This document shows positions 54,508-62,942 of a stretch of 64,000 nucleotides of DNA, one piece after another. This DNA is from Agrobacterium vitis. Its GTDB lineage: Bacteria; Pseudomonadota; Alphaproteobacteria; Rhizobiales; Rhizobiaceae. Position numbers and translations under genes: made by a program. Each line of letters begins with the position of its first letter. Position 1 is the first letter of the stretch. The notes under the pieces are model-generated. The model saw nothing but the letters and a program-made list of their open reading frames with translations. It made no database searches and was not told the DNA's origin. The DNA lies in NCBI RefSeq assembly GCF_013337045.2, contig NZ_CP118260.1:1074001-1138000 (forward strand), in the 5' to 3' direction.

Positions 54508-55928
54508 GTGTTTTACATGCCATGAGCAGGATATCCGAAACCGTCGCCGTGATCGATATTGGCAAGACCAATGCCAAGGTCGTCGTCTTGCAGGCCTCGA
54601 CGGGCATGGAACTTGGCTGTCGGCGTATGCCTAATACAGTTGTCGGGGAGGGGCCTTATCCGCATTTCGATACGGACAAGTTGTGGTCCTTCATCCTGAA
54701 CGCTTTGAAAACTTTCGCCGCCGGGCCTGGTTTCGATGCAATTTCCATCACCACCCATGGCGCAAGTGCTGCTTTGCTTGACGGTGACGGTGAACTGGCA
54801 ATGCCGGTGCTGGATTACGAATACCGCTATCCTGAAGCTATCACTCTTGCCTATGATGCTTTGCGGCCGAGTTTTGATGAAACATTTTCACCGCGCCTGC
54901 CGGGCGGTCTCAATCTCGGCGCCCAGTTGCACTACCAGAAAACTACCTTTCCCGCGCTTTTTGCCAGGGTTGCGACCATTGTCACCTATCCGCAATATTG
55001 GGCTTTCAGACTGACCGGCGTGGCGGCGAATGAGGCGACTTCGCTGGGATGTCATACGGATTTATGGCGGCCGCAGCGGGGCTGTTATTCAAGCCTGGTT
55101 GAGCGATTGGAGCTTGGTCCCTATCTCGCTCCCTTGTGTTCGGCTTTCGACGTTTTGGGGGATGTCACGCAATCTGTGGCCGAACAGATAGGGCTCTCCC
55201 GCTCTATTCCTGTCTATTGTGGCATTCATGATAGCAATGCCTCGCTGCTGCCGCATCTGTTGCGGCGTGAAAAACCTTTCGCTGTGGTTTCCACCGGCAC
55301 CTGGATCATTGGGTTTGCGGTCGGCAGCACGGTCGCGCATCTCGATCCGGTTCGCGATACCTTGGCCAATGTCGATGCGCATGGCCAGGCCGTACCCTCG
55401 TGCCGCTATATGGGGGGACGGGAATTCGAAATATTGATCCAGGGATTGGAGGCCCCGGATGAGGCTGAGATCGAGCGCGCGGCGGGGCAGGTAATAAGCG
55501 GTGATGTCATGCGCCTGCCAAGCGTGGTCGAGGGCTCCGGTCCTTATCCGACCCGAAACGGTGGATGGACGGTGGTGCCGGAAGGTGCGGCACAGCTCTA
55601 TGCAGCGGCGAGCCTTTATACGGCGATGATGACGGCATCGTCGCTATCGTTGATCAGTGCGACAGGCCCTGTTATCGTCGAAGGGCCGTTTGCCAAAAAC
55701 TGGCTCTACCTTCGTGCTCTTGCCGCCTGTACCGGGCGTGAGGTTGTGGTGGCTGAAGGTGGAACGCCGACGGGGACGGCGGAAGGGGCCGCGCTGTTGA
55801 CAGGCATGGTGGTGCCGATGCCGGGTGAGATCCGTGTCCACCCGGATCAGCTTGATTTGAAAACGTATTTTCAGGATTTTCAGGAACGGTGCGGCATGGT
55901 CTTTCCTGAAGCCTCCACGCCAACGTGA
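54504..55928 (+). CDS. rhaK: Rhamnulokinase (FGGY-type sugar kinase)
   Basis: The 474-residue kinase begins with a phosphate loop ([14 protein letters not shown]), and has [29 protein letters not shown] and [17 protein letters not shown], all FGGY/rhamnulokinase-like. It phosphorylates rhamnulose (in R. leguminosarum RhaK is also needed for RhaS-dependent transport, from memory). It overlaps rhaU by 4 bp; ATG 54522 is an alternative start. Last gene of the rhaRSTPQUK operon. Confidence 0.94.
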   Translation: MSVLHAMSRISETVAVIDIGKTNAKVVVLQASTGMELGCRRMPNTVVGEGPYPHFDTDKLWSFILNALKTFAAGPGFDAISITTHGASAALLDGDGELAMPVLDYEYRYPEAITLAYDALRPSFDETFSPRLPGGLNLGAQLHYQKTTFPALFARVATIVTYPQYWAFRLTGVAANEATSLGCHTDLWRPQRGCYSSLVERLELGPYLAPLCSAFDVLGDVTQSVAEQIGLSRSIPVYCGIHDSNASLLPHLLRREKPFAVVSTGTWIIGFAVGSTVAHLDPVRDTLANVDAHGQAVPSCRYMGGREFEILIQGLEAPDEAEIERAAGQVISGDVMRLPSVVEGSGPYPTRNGGWTVVPEGAAQLYAAASLYTAMMTASSLSLISATGPVIVEGPFAKNWLYLRALAACTGREVVVAEGGTPTGTAEGAALLTGMVVPMPGEIRVHPDQLDLKTYFQDFQERCGMVFPEASTPT

Positions 55929-56051
55929 AGTGCGGACGATTTTACCCGCTTGGTTTGCGTTTGTCGGCTTGTTAGACATACGGTGATGGTGGCGTGTTCC
56001 GATAGGAACCAGTCTCATCGTTATTTCAGCATGCAGATCGGAGACATCCTC

Positions 56052-56903
56052 ATGAAATTCGTCAGTTTTACCCGGCTTGGCCGGGCAGGGTTCGGTGCGG
56101 TGGTCGGCGGTGGCATCGTCGATCTTACCGGTCGTCTCAGCTATGATTGCCTGACCCTGAAACAGGCGATCCTGGATGATCTCCTGGAAATCGCCGCCGA
56201 CTATGCCGGAGACCGCAAACCGGAACTGGCATTTTCGGATGTTACTCTGCTGCCGGTCATTCCTGACCCGGCCAAGATCCTGTGCATCGGCGTCAACTAT
56301 GTCGCCCATCGGGAAGAAACCAAGCGGCCTGAAGTTGGTCATCCAACCGTTTTCATCCGCTTTGCCGATAGCCAGATTGGCCATGGCCAACCGATGATTA
56401 AGCCGAGCCAGTCGGATTGCCTTGATTTCGAAGCGGAGCTTGCTGTGGTGATCGGGCGCGGTGGACGCGATATCACGGAGGAAGATGCCATGCAGCATAT
56501 TGCCGGTTATTCCTGCTATCACGACGGTTCGGTGCGCGACTGGCAGCGCCATAGTTCACAATTTGCGCCGGGCAAGAATTTTCCAGCGACTGGCGCTTTC
56601 GGTCCGGCTCTGGTGACAGCGGATGAGGTGGAGGATTATACGCAGCTTTCCATCACGGGGCGCCTGAACGGCGAGATCGTTCAGCAGGCGACATTGGCCG
56701 ACCTGATCTTCTCCATTCCTGCGCTGATTGCTTATCTTTCCGCCTTCACCCCCTTGTCGGCAGGCGATGTAATCGTCACCGGAACGCCTGGTGGCGTTGG
56801 CGAGAGACGCGAGCCGCCCTTGTACATGAAGGCGGGCGATGTGTTCGAAGTGGATATTCCTGGTGTTGGCTTGCTGGTCAACCCGGTGATCGGCGCGCTT
56901 TAA
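56052..56903 (+). CDS. Fumarylacetoacetate hydrolase family protein
   Basis: The 283-residue protein has the FAH fold: CIGVNYVAHREE, metal-binding Glu-x-Glu in CLDFEAELAVVIGRGG and Asp in CYHDGSVRDWQ, then VIVTGTPGGVGERREPPLYM. Such enzymes hydrolyse C-C bonds of beta-diketones or act on 2-keto-3-deoxy sugar acids. ATG 56052 has GGAGA 8 nt upstream. It is 123 bp after rhaK; whether it takes part in rhamnose or another sugar-acid pathway is not clear. Confidence 0.9.
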   Translation: MKFVSFTRLGRAGFGAVVGGGIVDLTGRLSYDCLTLKQAILDDLLEIAADYAGDRKPELAFSDVTLLPVIPDPAKILCIGVNYVAHREETKRPEVGHPTVFIRFADSQIGHGQPMIKPSQSDCLDFEAELAVVIGRGGRDITEEDAMQHIAGYSCYHDGSVRDWQRHSSQFAPGKNFPATGAFGPALVTADEVEDYTQLSITGRLNGEIVQQATLADLIFSIPALIAYLSAFTPLSAGDVIVTGTPGGVGERREPPLYMKAGDVFEVDIPGVGLLVNPVIGAL

Positions 56904-56920
56904 GGCGATGGCCTTTTCTG

Positions 56921-56943
56921 GGCGGGCTTTACTTACGCCCGCC
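56921..56943 (+). terminator. Weak terminator-like hairpin after the FAH gene
   Basis: GGCGGGC (56921-56927) and GCCCGCC (56937-56943) form a 7-bp GC stem with a 9-nt loop, 18 bp after the stop codon. There is no U-run, so it could only be a partial or Rho-assisted terminator. Confidence 0.4.
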
Positions 56944-57196
56944 TAGAACGGTTCTTTGCGGGGACGCATTTGCCGTTAAGCCGTGCCGCGATTGAGCGCG
57001 CAGGCCAGGTCTTCCGGCCCACAAAATGGAACGGAATTTTTTTCAATTTGTAAATCATCGTTAGAACAGAGCGGGGAGGCACGCTTTCCAGCCAGCCTTT
57101 CTGCGCTACATCATGTATTAAAGAAAGTTCGAATGTTTGTAACTGCCCCTTAATTCCTATTGGTTAAGCTAGGTCAGTGAAAGGGAATGGGGATAT

Positions 57197-59086
57197 ATGT
57201 TGATCAAGCTGCAAAACAGGATCTTGGAAAAGATCGCCAGAGGCGACCCCTTGGCAGAGACCGTTGATTTCCTCTGTTGGTCTGTTGAGGCGCTGATTGG
57301 TGATATTGTCTGTTCTGTTTTGACATTGGACGATATGGGGCGCCTTCAGCATCTTGCCGGTCCTTCCATTCCCGAGCATTATTCCCAGGCGATCAATGGT
57401 TTGGCCTGCGGTGAAGGTGTCGGTTCTTGCGGCACGGCGGCGTTTCGTGGTCGCCCTGTCCTGGTGACCGACATTGAGAACGATCCGTTCTGGGCTGAAT
57501 TCAAGGGGCTTGCTTTACCACTGGGTTTTCTGGCGTGCTGGTCGACGCCGATTATTTCCGATGGCCGGGTATTGGGAACCTTCGCCTTCTATTTCCGCCA
57601 AAAGCGCGGTCCGAGCGAAATCGAGGAAGGCATTGTTTCTGCCTGCGTGCATCTTTGCGCAATTGGCTTGGAGCGCGAGTTGCGGGTGAAGGAGCGCAGA
57701 CGGCTTGCCTATACCGACGTGCTGACGGGATTGCCAAATCGCACGGGCTTCAATGAAGCTGTGATCAATGAAGATGTGGAGCGCAATCCCTGGGGATTGC
57801 TGCTGGTGGATCTCGATAATCTCAAGCAGGTCAACGATACATTCGGCCACCAGGCCGGTGATGATCTGATCCGCACCGTTGGCATGCGCTTGAAAGCAAT
57901 GACGGATTGCGACACCGCATTCCGGCTCGGTGGAGACGAGTTTGCTCTGATCGTTCGCGGGGTCGATTGTGTAGATCTCGGCTACCATGCGGCTCATGTC
58001 CTGGCTGTCCTGAAGGAACCCTGCATCTGCGCGGGCCAGACGGTTTATCCATCTGGAACCATTGGCGGAGCGGTTGCGCGTCATGGACAGAGCGTTGATG
58101 ATGTACGCCAGAATGCCGATTTCGCTCTTTATGAAGCCAAGGAACGCTGCCGAGGGCAGTTTGTTGAATATTCGGTCGGTTCTGTTTCGACGATAGCCCG
58201 CCGGTTTCGCTCTTTCCAGCAGGTCAGCGAAGCATTGCGGGAACATCGGATCGAGACCTATTATCAGCCGGTGGTCGATCTTGCTTCTGGCTCCCTTGTC
58301 GGATTTGAGGCTCTCAGCCGGCTTGCCAGCCGTAACGGCGATATCATTTCCGCCTCGCATTTTCATGAAGCGACCAGCGATGTTCGTCTGGCCCGGGCAT
58401 TGACGGCTTGCGTGTTGGAAAATGTGGCGCGGGATGCGCGCGATTGGCTGGACAGCGGACTTGAATTCGGCCGTATCGGTTTGAATGTATCGGCAGGCGA
58501 TTTTCTGGACGGCTCCCTGACCGAGCGGATAGTCGGCGCAATGGACAAGGTTGGTGTCGGGGTAGATCGGATTGTCGTTGAATTGACGGAGTCGATTTAT
58601 CTGGGCAGTCGCGAGCGCAATGTCGTGGACCAGATCAAGCAATTGCGTCAGGCAGGCATGCTTGTGGCTCTCGATGATTTCGGCACCGGTTTTGCGTCTT
58701 TGACGCATCTTCTGACCGTTCCGCTCGATATTATCAAAATCGATCGTTCCTTCATTGCCCGGTTGCTGGAGGAAGAGCCTGCATCGGTCATCGTCGGCGG
58801 GTTATTGTCTATTTCCGACCGTTTGAATTTTCGCGTCATCGCGGAGGGTATCGAAACACAGGAGCAGCGTGATTTGCTTTTGAGGCTGGGATGTGAAGAG
58901 GGGCAGGGCTATCTCTTTTCCAAGGCGGTGGACCGTAAGGAAGCGGCAGCCATGTTGCGACGCAAGTCTCTCGGTCAACGTCCATCGTCATTGCGCAGCT
59001 CTTTAAATGCACGCTTTTTCAATGACCTATCTGTCGATTCTCGTCAGCTTTGTCTGCCGATAAAACAGCCGGCTCGAACGCTTTAA
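57197..59086 (+). CDS. GAF-GGDEF-EAL cyclic-di-GMP protein
   Basis: The 629-residue cytosolic protein has a GAF domain (about 20-165, LACGEGVGSCGTAAFRGRPV), a GGDEF domain (170-330) with intact RLGGDEFALI, and an EAL domain (345-590) with FEALSRL, NVSAGDF, ELTES, LDDFGTGFASL, IKIDRSF and AEGIETQEQ. All metal and catalytic positions look present. The place of the RxxD inhibitory site before GGDEF reads TDCD, so feedback inhibition is probably lost. Its last 68 bp overlap the convergent racemase gene. Confidence 0.95.
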   Translation: MLIKLQNRILEKIARGDPLAETVDFLCWSVEALIGDIVCSVLTLDDMGRLQHLAGPSIPEHYSQAINGLACGEGVGSCGTAAFRGRPVLVTDIENDPFWAEFKGLALPLGFLACWSTPIISDGRVLGTFAFYFRQKRGPSEIEEGIVSACVHLCAIGLERELRVKERRRLAYTDVLTGLPNRTGFNEAVINEDVERNPWGLLLVDLDNLKQVNDTFGHQAGDDLIRTVGMRLKAMTDCDTAFRLGGDEFALIVRGVDCVDLGYHAAHVLAVLKEPCICAGQTVYPSGTIGGAVARHGQSVDDVRQNADFALYEAKERCRGQFVEYSVGSVSTIARRFRSFQQVSEALREHRIETYYQPVVDLASGSLVGFEALSRLASRNGDIISASHFHEATSDVRLARALTACVLENVARDARDWLDSGLEFGRIGLNVSAGDFLDGSLTERIVGAMDKVGVGVDRIVVELTESIYLGSRERNVVDQIKQLRQAGMLVALDDFGTGFASLTHLLTVPLDIIKIDRSFIARLLEEEPASVIVGGLLSISDRLNFRVIAEGIETQEQRDLLLRLGCEEGQGYLFSKAVDRKEAAAMLRRKSLGQRPSSLRSSLNARFFNDLSVDSRQLCLPIKQPARTL

Positions 59087-59795
59087 GCAAACCGAGATAG
59101 GGCTTGTTGACGGGCGTGGCATAGGCATTGTTTTTAGCTGTCCGCAGTCCGAGGGAAATCAGGGCCTCCGCCTGCTTGACGGCACAAGCAACGCCATCGA
59201 TGACCGGAATGCCGAATTCATTGCTCAAGGATTCCGTCAAATCGGCCATACCGGCACATCCGAGAATGATGGCTTCCGCATCGTCTTGCGCTAGCGCTCT
59301 GGCAATCTCCGCCCGCAGCCGCTCCCGTGCGTTCGAGGATGGATCTTCCAGAGAGAGAACCGGAATATCGGCGGCGCGCACTTTGCAGCGGTCGGATGCG
59401 CCATAACGGCGAACGAGATGTTCGATCGGTAACCGAGACCGTTCCATGGTCGTTACCACACTGAACTTCCGGGCAATGAAGCTGACCGTCGCAATCGCTG
59501 CCTCACAAATGCCGATGACGGGAATATTGGCCAATGCACGGGCGGCATCAAGGCCAGTATCATCGAAACAGGCGATAATGGCGGCATCTGCGCCCTGTTT
59601 TTCTCCGTCGGCGAGTTCCATCAGCAGACCGGGAACAGCTAGCGCCTCGTCATAATAACCCTCGATAGAAACCGGCCCCATCTGCGAGGTGCGCGGCAGG
59701 ATTTCGGTTCCTGCATGGGCAACGCGGCGGGCGGCGTCCGCGGCCGTCGCTGTCATGCTGGCTGTTGTATTGGGATTGATAAGCAGAATGCGCAT
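59019..59795 (-). CDS. Asp/Glu/hydantoin racemase family protein
   Basis: The 258-residue protein has two pseudo-symmetric halves with catalytic cysteines in IIACFDDTGLDAAR and IILGCAGMADLTE and the N-terminal LLINPNTTASMT block typical of hydantoin racemase (HyuE) and related allantoin racemases. It needs no cofactor. ATG 59795 starts the family homology. It is 25 bp after the polyamine-type ABC permease gene and clearly last in that operon, and it overlaps the 3' end of the GGDEF-EAL gene. Confidence 0.93.
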   Translation of the reverse strand: MRILLINPNTTASMTATAADAARRVAHAGTEILPRTSQMGPVSIEGYYDEALAVPGLLMELADGEKQGADAAIIACFDDTGLDAARALANIPVIGICEAAIATVSFIARKFSVVTTMERSRLPIEHLVRRYGASDRCKVRAADIPVLSLEDPSSNARERLRAEIARALAQDDAEAIILGCAGMADLTESLSNEFGIPVIDGVACAVKQAEALISLGLRTAKNNAYATPVNKPYLGLLKAFEPAVLSADKADENRQIGH

Positions 59796-59820
59796 GAAAA
59801 TCCGATCGAGGGTTGCCCAC

Positions 59821-60639
59821 TCAGGCATGGCCACGAGGCCGGCTGACCCGGCGAATGAGGAAAATCGTCAGGGAAATGACCAGGAAGGAAAACACCGTTG
59901 TCACCGTACCCAACGCATAGAGAACCGGTGTGGTGACATTGGTCGTCATGCCGTAGATTTCCAGTGGCAGGGTGTTGAAGCTGCCGGATGTCATCAGCGT
60001 TCGGGCGAATTCGTCGTAGGAGAGCGAGAATCCAAACAGGCCGACACCGATCAGGCTGGGCGCGATCATCGGCAGCAACACGTAACGGAAGGTTTGCCAG
60101 GAGGATGCGCCAAGGTCGCGGGCGGCCTCTTCATAGGCAGGTGAAAAGCGGTTGAAGACAGCGAACATGATCAACACACCAAAGGGAAGGGTCCAGGTCA
60201 AATGCGCGCCGAAGGCGGAACTGTACCAGTTTGGCTGGAAGCCCAATTGCTGGAAGACGACCCCGATGCCGAGCGAAATGATGATCGACGGCACGACAAG
60301 ACTGGCGACCGCGAGATAGAAGAGCACGGTCGCCCCATGGAATTTGCGGCGAAACGCCAGGCCTGCCAGCAGCGACACTAGCACGGTGACCACCATCACC
60401 ATCACCCCAAGAGTGATCGAACGTTTGATGGCGCCGCCAAAATCGCCGACGGCCTGGGTTTCGAACAGATTGGCAAACCAATGCAGCGAAACACCATTGA
60501 GCGGAAAGGTCAGCCCGCCATTTTCTCCCTGGAACGACAGGATCAGGATCGCCGAGAGCGGGCCATACAAAAACAGCACGAACAGCGCAAAGAATATGGC
60601 GAGCAGATAGAATTCGCGGCTGCGTTTTTCCCGGACCAT
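59821..60639 (-). CDS. ABC transporter permease, PotC type
   Basis: The 272-residue permease has six helices and the EAA loop EEAARDLGASSWQTFRYVLL at about residue 170. LYGPLSAILILSFQG near the start is common in PotC/spermidine-type permeases. It starts 3 bp after the first permease gene and precedes the racemase gene. Confidence 0.93.
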   Translation of the reverse strand: MVREKRSREFYLLAIFFALFVLFLYGPLSAILILSFQGENGGLTFPLNGVSLHWFANLFETQAVGDFGGAIKRSITLGVMVMVVTVLVSLLAGLAFRRKFHGATVLFYLAVASLVVPSIIISLGIGVVFQQLGFQPNWYSSAFGAHLTWTLPFGVLIMFAVFNRFSPAYEEAARDLGASSWQTFRYVLLPMIAPSLIGVGLFGFSLSYDEFARTLMTSGSFNTLPLEIYGMTTNVTTPVLYALGTVTTVFSFLVISLTIFLIRRVSRPRGHA

Positions 60640-60642
60640 GGC

Positions 60643-61548
60643 TCAAAGCTCCTTGCGGATATCGACGATGCGCAAGATCCCCGCAACCATCAGCAGGACG
60701 AGGATCAGCAGCACCACGGCATTGGCGGCAGCGGCTGGATATTGCAGCAGCGACATCTGGTTTTTCATGATCAGCGCCACTGAGGCGCTCTGGCCGCCGG
60801 ACATAACCTGCACCGTCGAAAAATCGGCCATGGTCAAGGTGACGACAAAAATCGTGCCGATAGCCATGCCGGGCTTGGCGAGCGGCAGTATGACATTGGT
60901 GAGGATTTGCAGGCTCGAAGCGCCCGCATCCCTTGCGGCTTCGACCAGTGCTTTGTCGATCCGCATCAACGTATTGAAGATCGGCGTGACCATGAACAGG
61001 GTGTAGAGATGCACCATGGCCAGCACCACGGCAAAGTCTGAATAAAGTAGCCATTCCAGCGGTTGGGGAATAATGCCGGTCCCGACCAGCGCCTGGTTGA
61101 CCAATCCATTGCGGCCCAGAACAGGAATCCAGGAAATCATCCGGATGATGTTCGATGTGAGGAACGGTACGGTGCAGATCAGGAAAAGCACGCTCTGCAT
61201 GGCGGCGCTACGGATGTGGAAGGCGAGGAAATAGGCGACCCAGAAACCGATGAATAGCGTCAGGAGCCAGACAATAGCAGCGAATTTCAGCGTGTTCAGA
61301 TAGGTTTTCCAGGTGACCCAGGAGCCAAGCGTTTCCGCGTAGTTGAAGGTGACAAAACCGGGATACATCTGGGCGAAATCATAATCCCAAAAGCTGACAA
61401 TGACGATCATCAGGATCGGCAACAGCAGGAAGCCACCGAGGATAAGAGCCAGGGGGGCTGCCTGGAGATAGGCCGTCAGCCAGGCAGGCACGCGGATTTC
61501 GCGCCTTGGCTTCGGCTCGCCGACGCCTATAAACCGCACTGTTGCCAT
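60643..61548 (-). CDS. ABC transporter permease, PotB type
   Basis: The 301-residue permease has six helices, with LILGGFLLLPILMIVIVSFW at the N-terminus, ICTVPFLTSNIIRMISWIPV and EAA loop EAARDAGASSLQILTNVILP. ATG 61548 has GGGAGA upstream; the open frame to 61821 overlaps the substrate-binding protein gene antiphase. A hairpin lies between that gene and this one. Confidence 0.93.
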   Translation of the reverse strand: MATVRFIGVGEPKPRREIRVPAWLTAYLQAAPLALILGGFLLLPILMIVIVSFWDYDFAQMYPGFVTFNYAETLGSWVTWKTYLNTLKFAAIVWLLTLFIGFWVAYFLAFHIRSAAMQSVLFLICTVPFLTSNIIRMISWIPVLGRNGLVNQALVGTGIIPQPLEWLLYSDFAVVLAMVHLYTLFMVTPIFNTLMRIDKALVEAARDAGASSLQILTNVILPLAKPGMAIGTIFVVTLTMADFSTVQVMSGGQSASVALIMKNQMSLLQYPAAAANAVVLLILVLLMVAGILRIVDIRKEL

Positions 61549-61583
61549 CGCTCGTCTCCCTGTCGTCTTGGGGGCTGCCGTAT

Positions 61584-61607
61584 GTCTTCCCCGCGAACGG
61601 GGAAGAC
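61584..61607 (-). other. Intercistronic hairpin between the binding-protein and permease genes
   Basis: GTCTTCCCCG (61584-61593) and CGGGGAAGAC (61598-61607) form a perfect 10-bp stem with a 4-nt loop (TTCG on the minus strand). No U-run follows, so it probably stabilises the upstream binding-protein mRNA. Confidence 0.65.
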
Positions 61608-61625
61608 TGTTTTCTATTGATATGA

Positions 61626-62915
61626 TCAGGCGGCGATGAACTCGTTCCAGCGGCGAACCATGTAGCGGTCCTCGTCCATGACGGAGTTCCAGCAGGCAAC
61701 CTTGCCCATGCGCTCTTCGAAGGAACCGCCGTCGCGTACAGCACCGGCCTTTTCCATCACCTTGCCTTCGGGAGACATGATGTCGCCCTGGGCGGGTTTG
61801 CCTTCGATCCAATAGCCCCATTCATCTGCGGACATGAAGTTCTTGGCGGTCTCCATGCAGGCGGAATAATAGCCCTGGCGGTTCAGGTAGCCGCCGACCC
61901 AGCCGGACGTGTACCAGTTGATATATTCATAGGCCGCATCGAGCTGCGCGCCCTTCAGATGCGCCGCAAGACCCAGTCCGCCGCCCCAGGCGCGGTAGCC
62001 TTCCTTCAACGGTTGATATTTGCAGGCGATGCCCTTGGAGCGGACAGCGGCAACGGCTGGCGACCACATGGACTGGATGACGACTTCGCCCGAGGCCATC
62101 AGGTTGACGCTTTCATCGAAGCTCTTCCAGAAGGCGCGGAACTGGCCGCTCTGCTTGGCCTTGATCAGGAAATCGATGGTCTTGTCGATCTCGGCTTTGG
62201 TCATGTTGCCCTTGTCGGCATATTTGATATTGCCCATGGCTTCCATGATCATCGCGGCATCCATGATGCCGATCGATGGAATGTTGAGGATCGAGGTCTT
62301 GCCCTTGAACGCTGGGTCCATGATATCGGCCCAGCTGGTGATGTCGCGGCCAACGAGATCGGGGCGAATGCCGAGCGTGTCGGCGTTGTAGATGGTCGGT
62401 ACCATCGTCATCCACTCGGTCGGGGCCTTGGCGAAGGTTTTCGCGCCGGGCTTTTCGACGAAGCCGACGGTATGCGGGGCTGTACCCTGGGCAATGACGC
62501 TTTCCGGCTTCAGTTTGCCGTTGATGAACAGCGGTACGATCTTGTCGTAATATTTGAGCTTCTTGACTTCCATCGGTTGAAGCACGCCTGATGGGAAGAC
62601 CTTCTTGGCGATCCAGTATTCGACATCGGCGATGTCATAGGAGTTCGGCTGGGTCACGGCGCGCTGGGCGGCGGCGTCGGAATCCGTTGCGGTCATTTCC
62701 AAGGTGATGCCGAGGTCGGCCTTGCACTTTTCGGCGATGGCATTGATGTTTGAAACGCCGGTGCCAAATTGACGAAGGGTGATCTTGGTCTGCGCCCAGA
62801 TGGTCGGAAAACCGGTGATGGCGCCGGAACCGGCGGCAAGACCCGCTGCCGCAGCCCCCGTCTTCAAAAGCGAACGACGGGTCACGCCGGATTTTGGCTT
62901 TTTGGTATCAGTCAT
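61626..62915 (-). CDS. Polyamine-type ABC transporter substrate-binding protein
   Basis: The 429-residue family 1 binding protein carries a Tat-type signal (VTRRSLLKTGAAAAGLAAGS) followed by TIWAQTKITLRQFGTG. Motifs such as TMVPTIYNADTLGIRPDLVG and WADIMDPAFKGKTSILN are PotD/PotF-like. Tat export means it is folded, perhaps with a ligand, before leaving the cytosol. It is 27 bp after the ATPase gene. Confidence 0.93.
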   Translation of the reverse strand: MTDTKKPKSGVTRRSLLKTGAAAAGLAAGSGAITGFPTIWAQTKITLRQFGTGVSNINAIAEKCKADLGITLEMTATDSDAAAQRAVTQPNSYDIADVEYWIAKKVFPSGVLQPMEVKKLKYYDKIVPLFINGKLKPESVIAQGTAPHTVGFVEKPGAKTFAKAPTEWMTMVPTIYNADTLGIRPDLVGRDITSWADIMDPAFKGKTSILNIPSIGIMDAAMIMEAMGNIKYADKGNMTKAEIDKTIDFLIKAKQSGQFRAFWKSFDESVNLMASGEVVIQSMWSPAVAAVRSKGIACKYQPLKEGYRAWGGGLGLAAHLKGAQLDAAYEYINWYTSGWVGGYLNRQGYYSACMETAKNFMSADEWGYWIEGKPAQGDIMSPEGKVMEKAGAVRDGGSFEERMGKVACWNSVMDEDRYMVRRWNEFIAA

Positions 62916-62942
62916 GGAAGTTCTCCTCTGGTTATTGGTTGG

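Noticed and set aside
57515..58708. 397-codon minus-strand frame opposite the GGDEF-EAL gene
   Set aside because: Antisense shadow without domains; the sense gene has all motifs intact.
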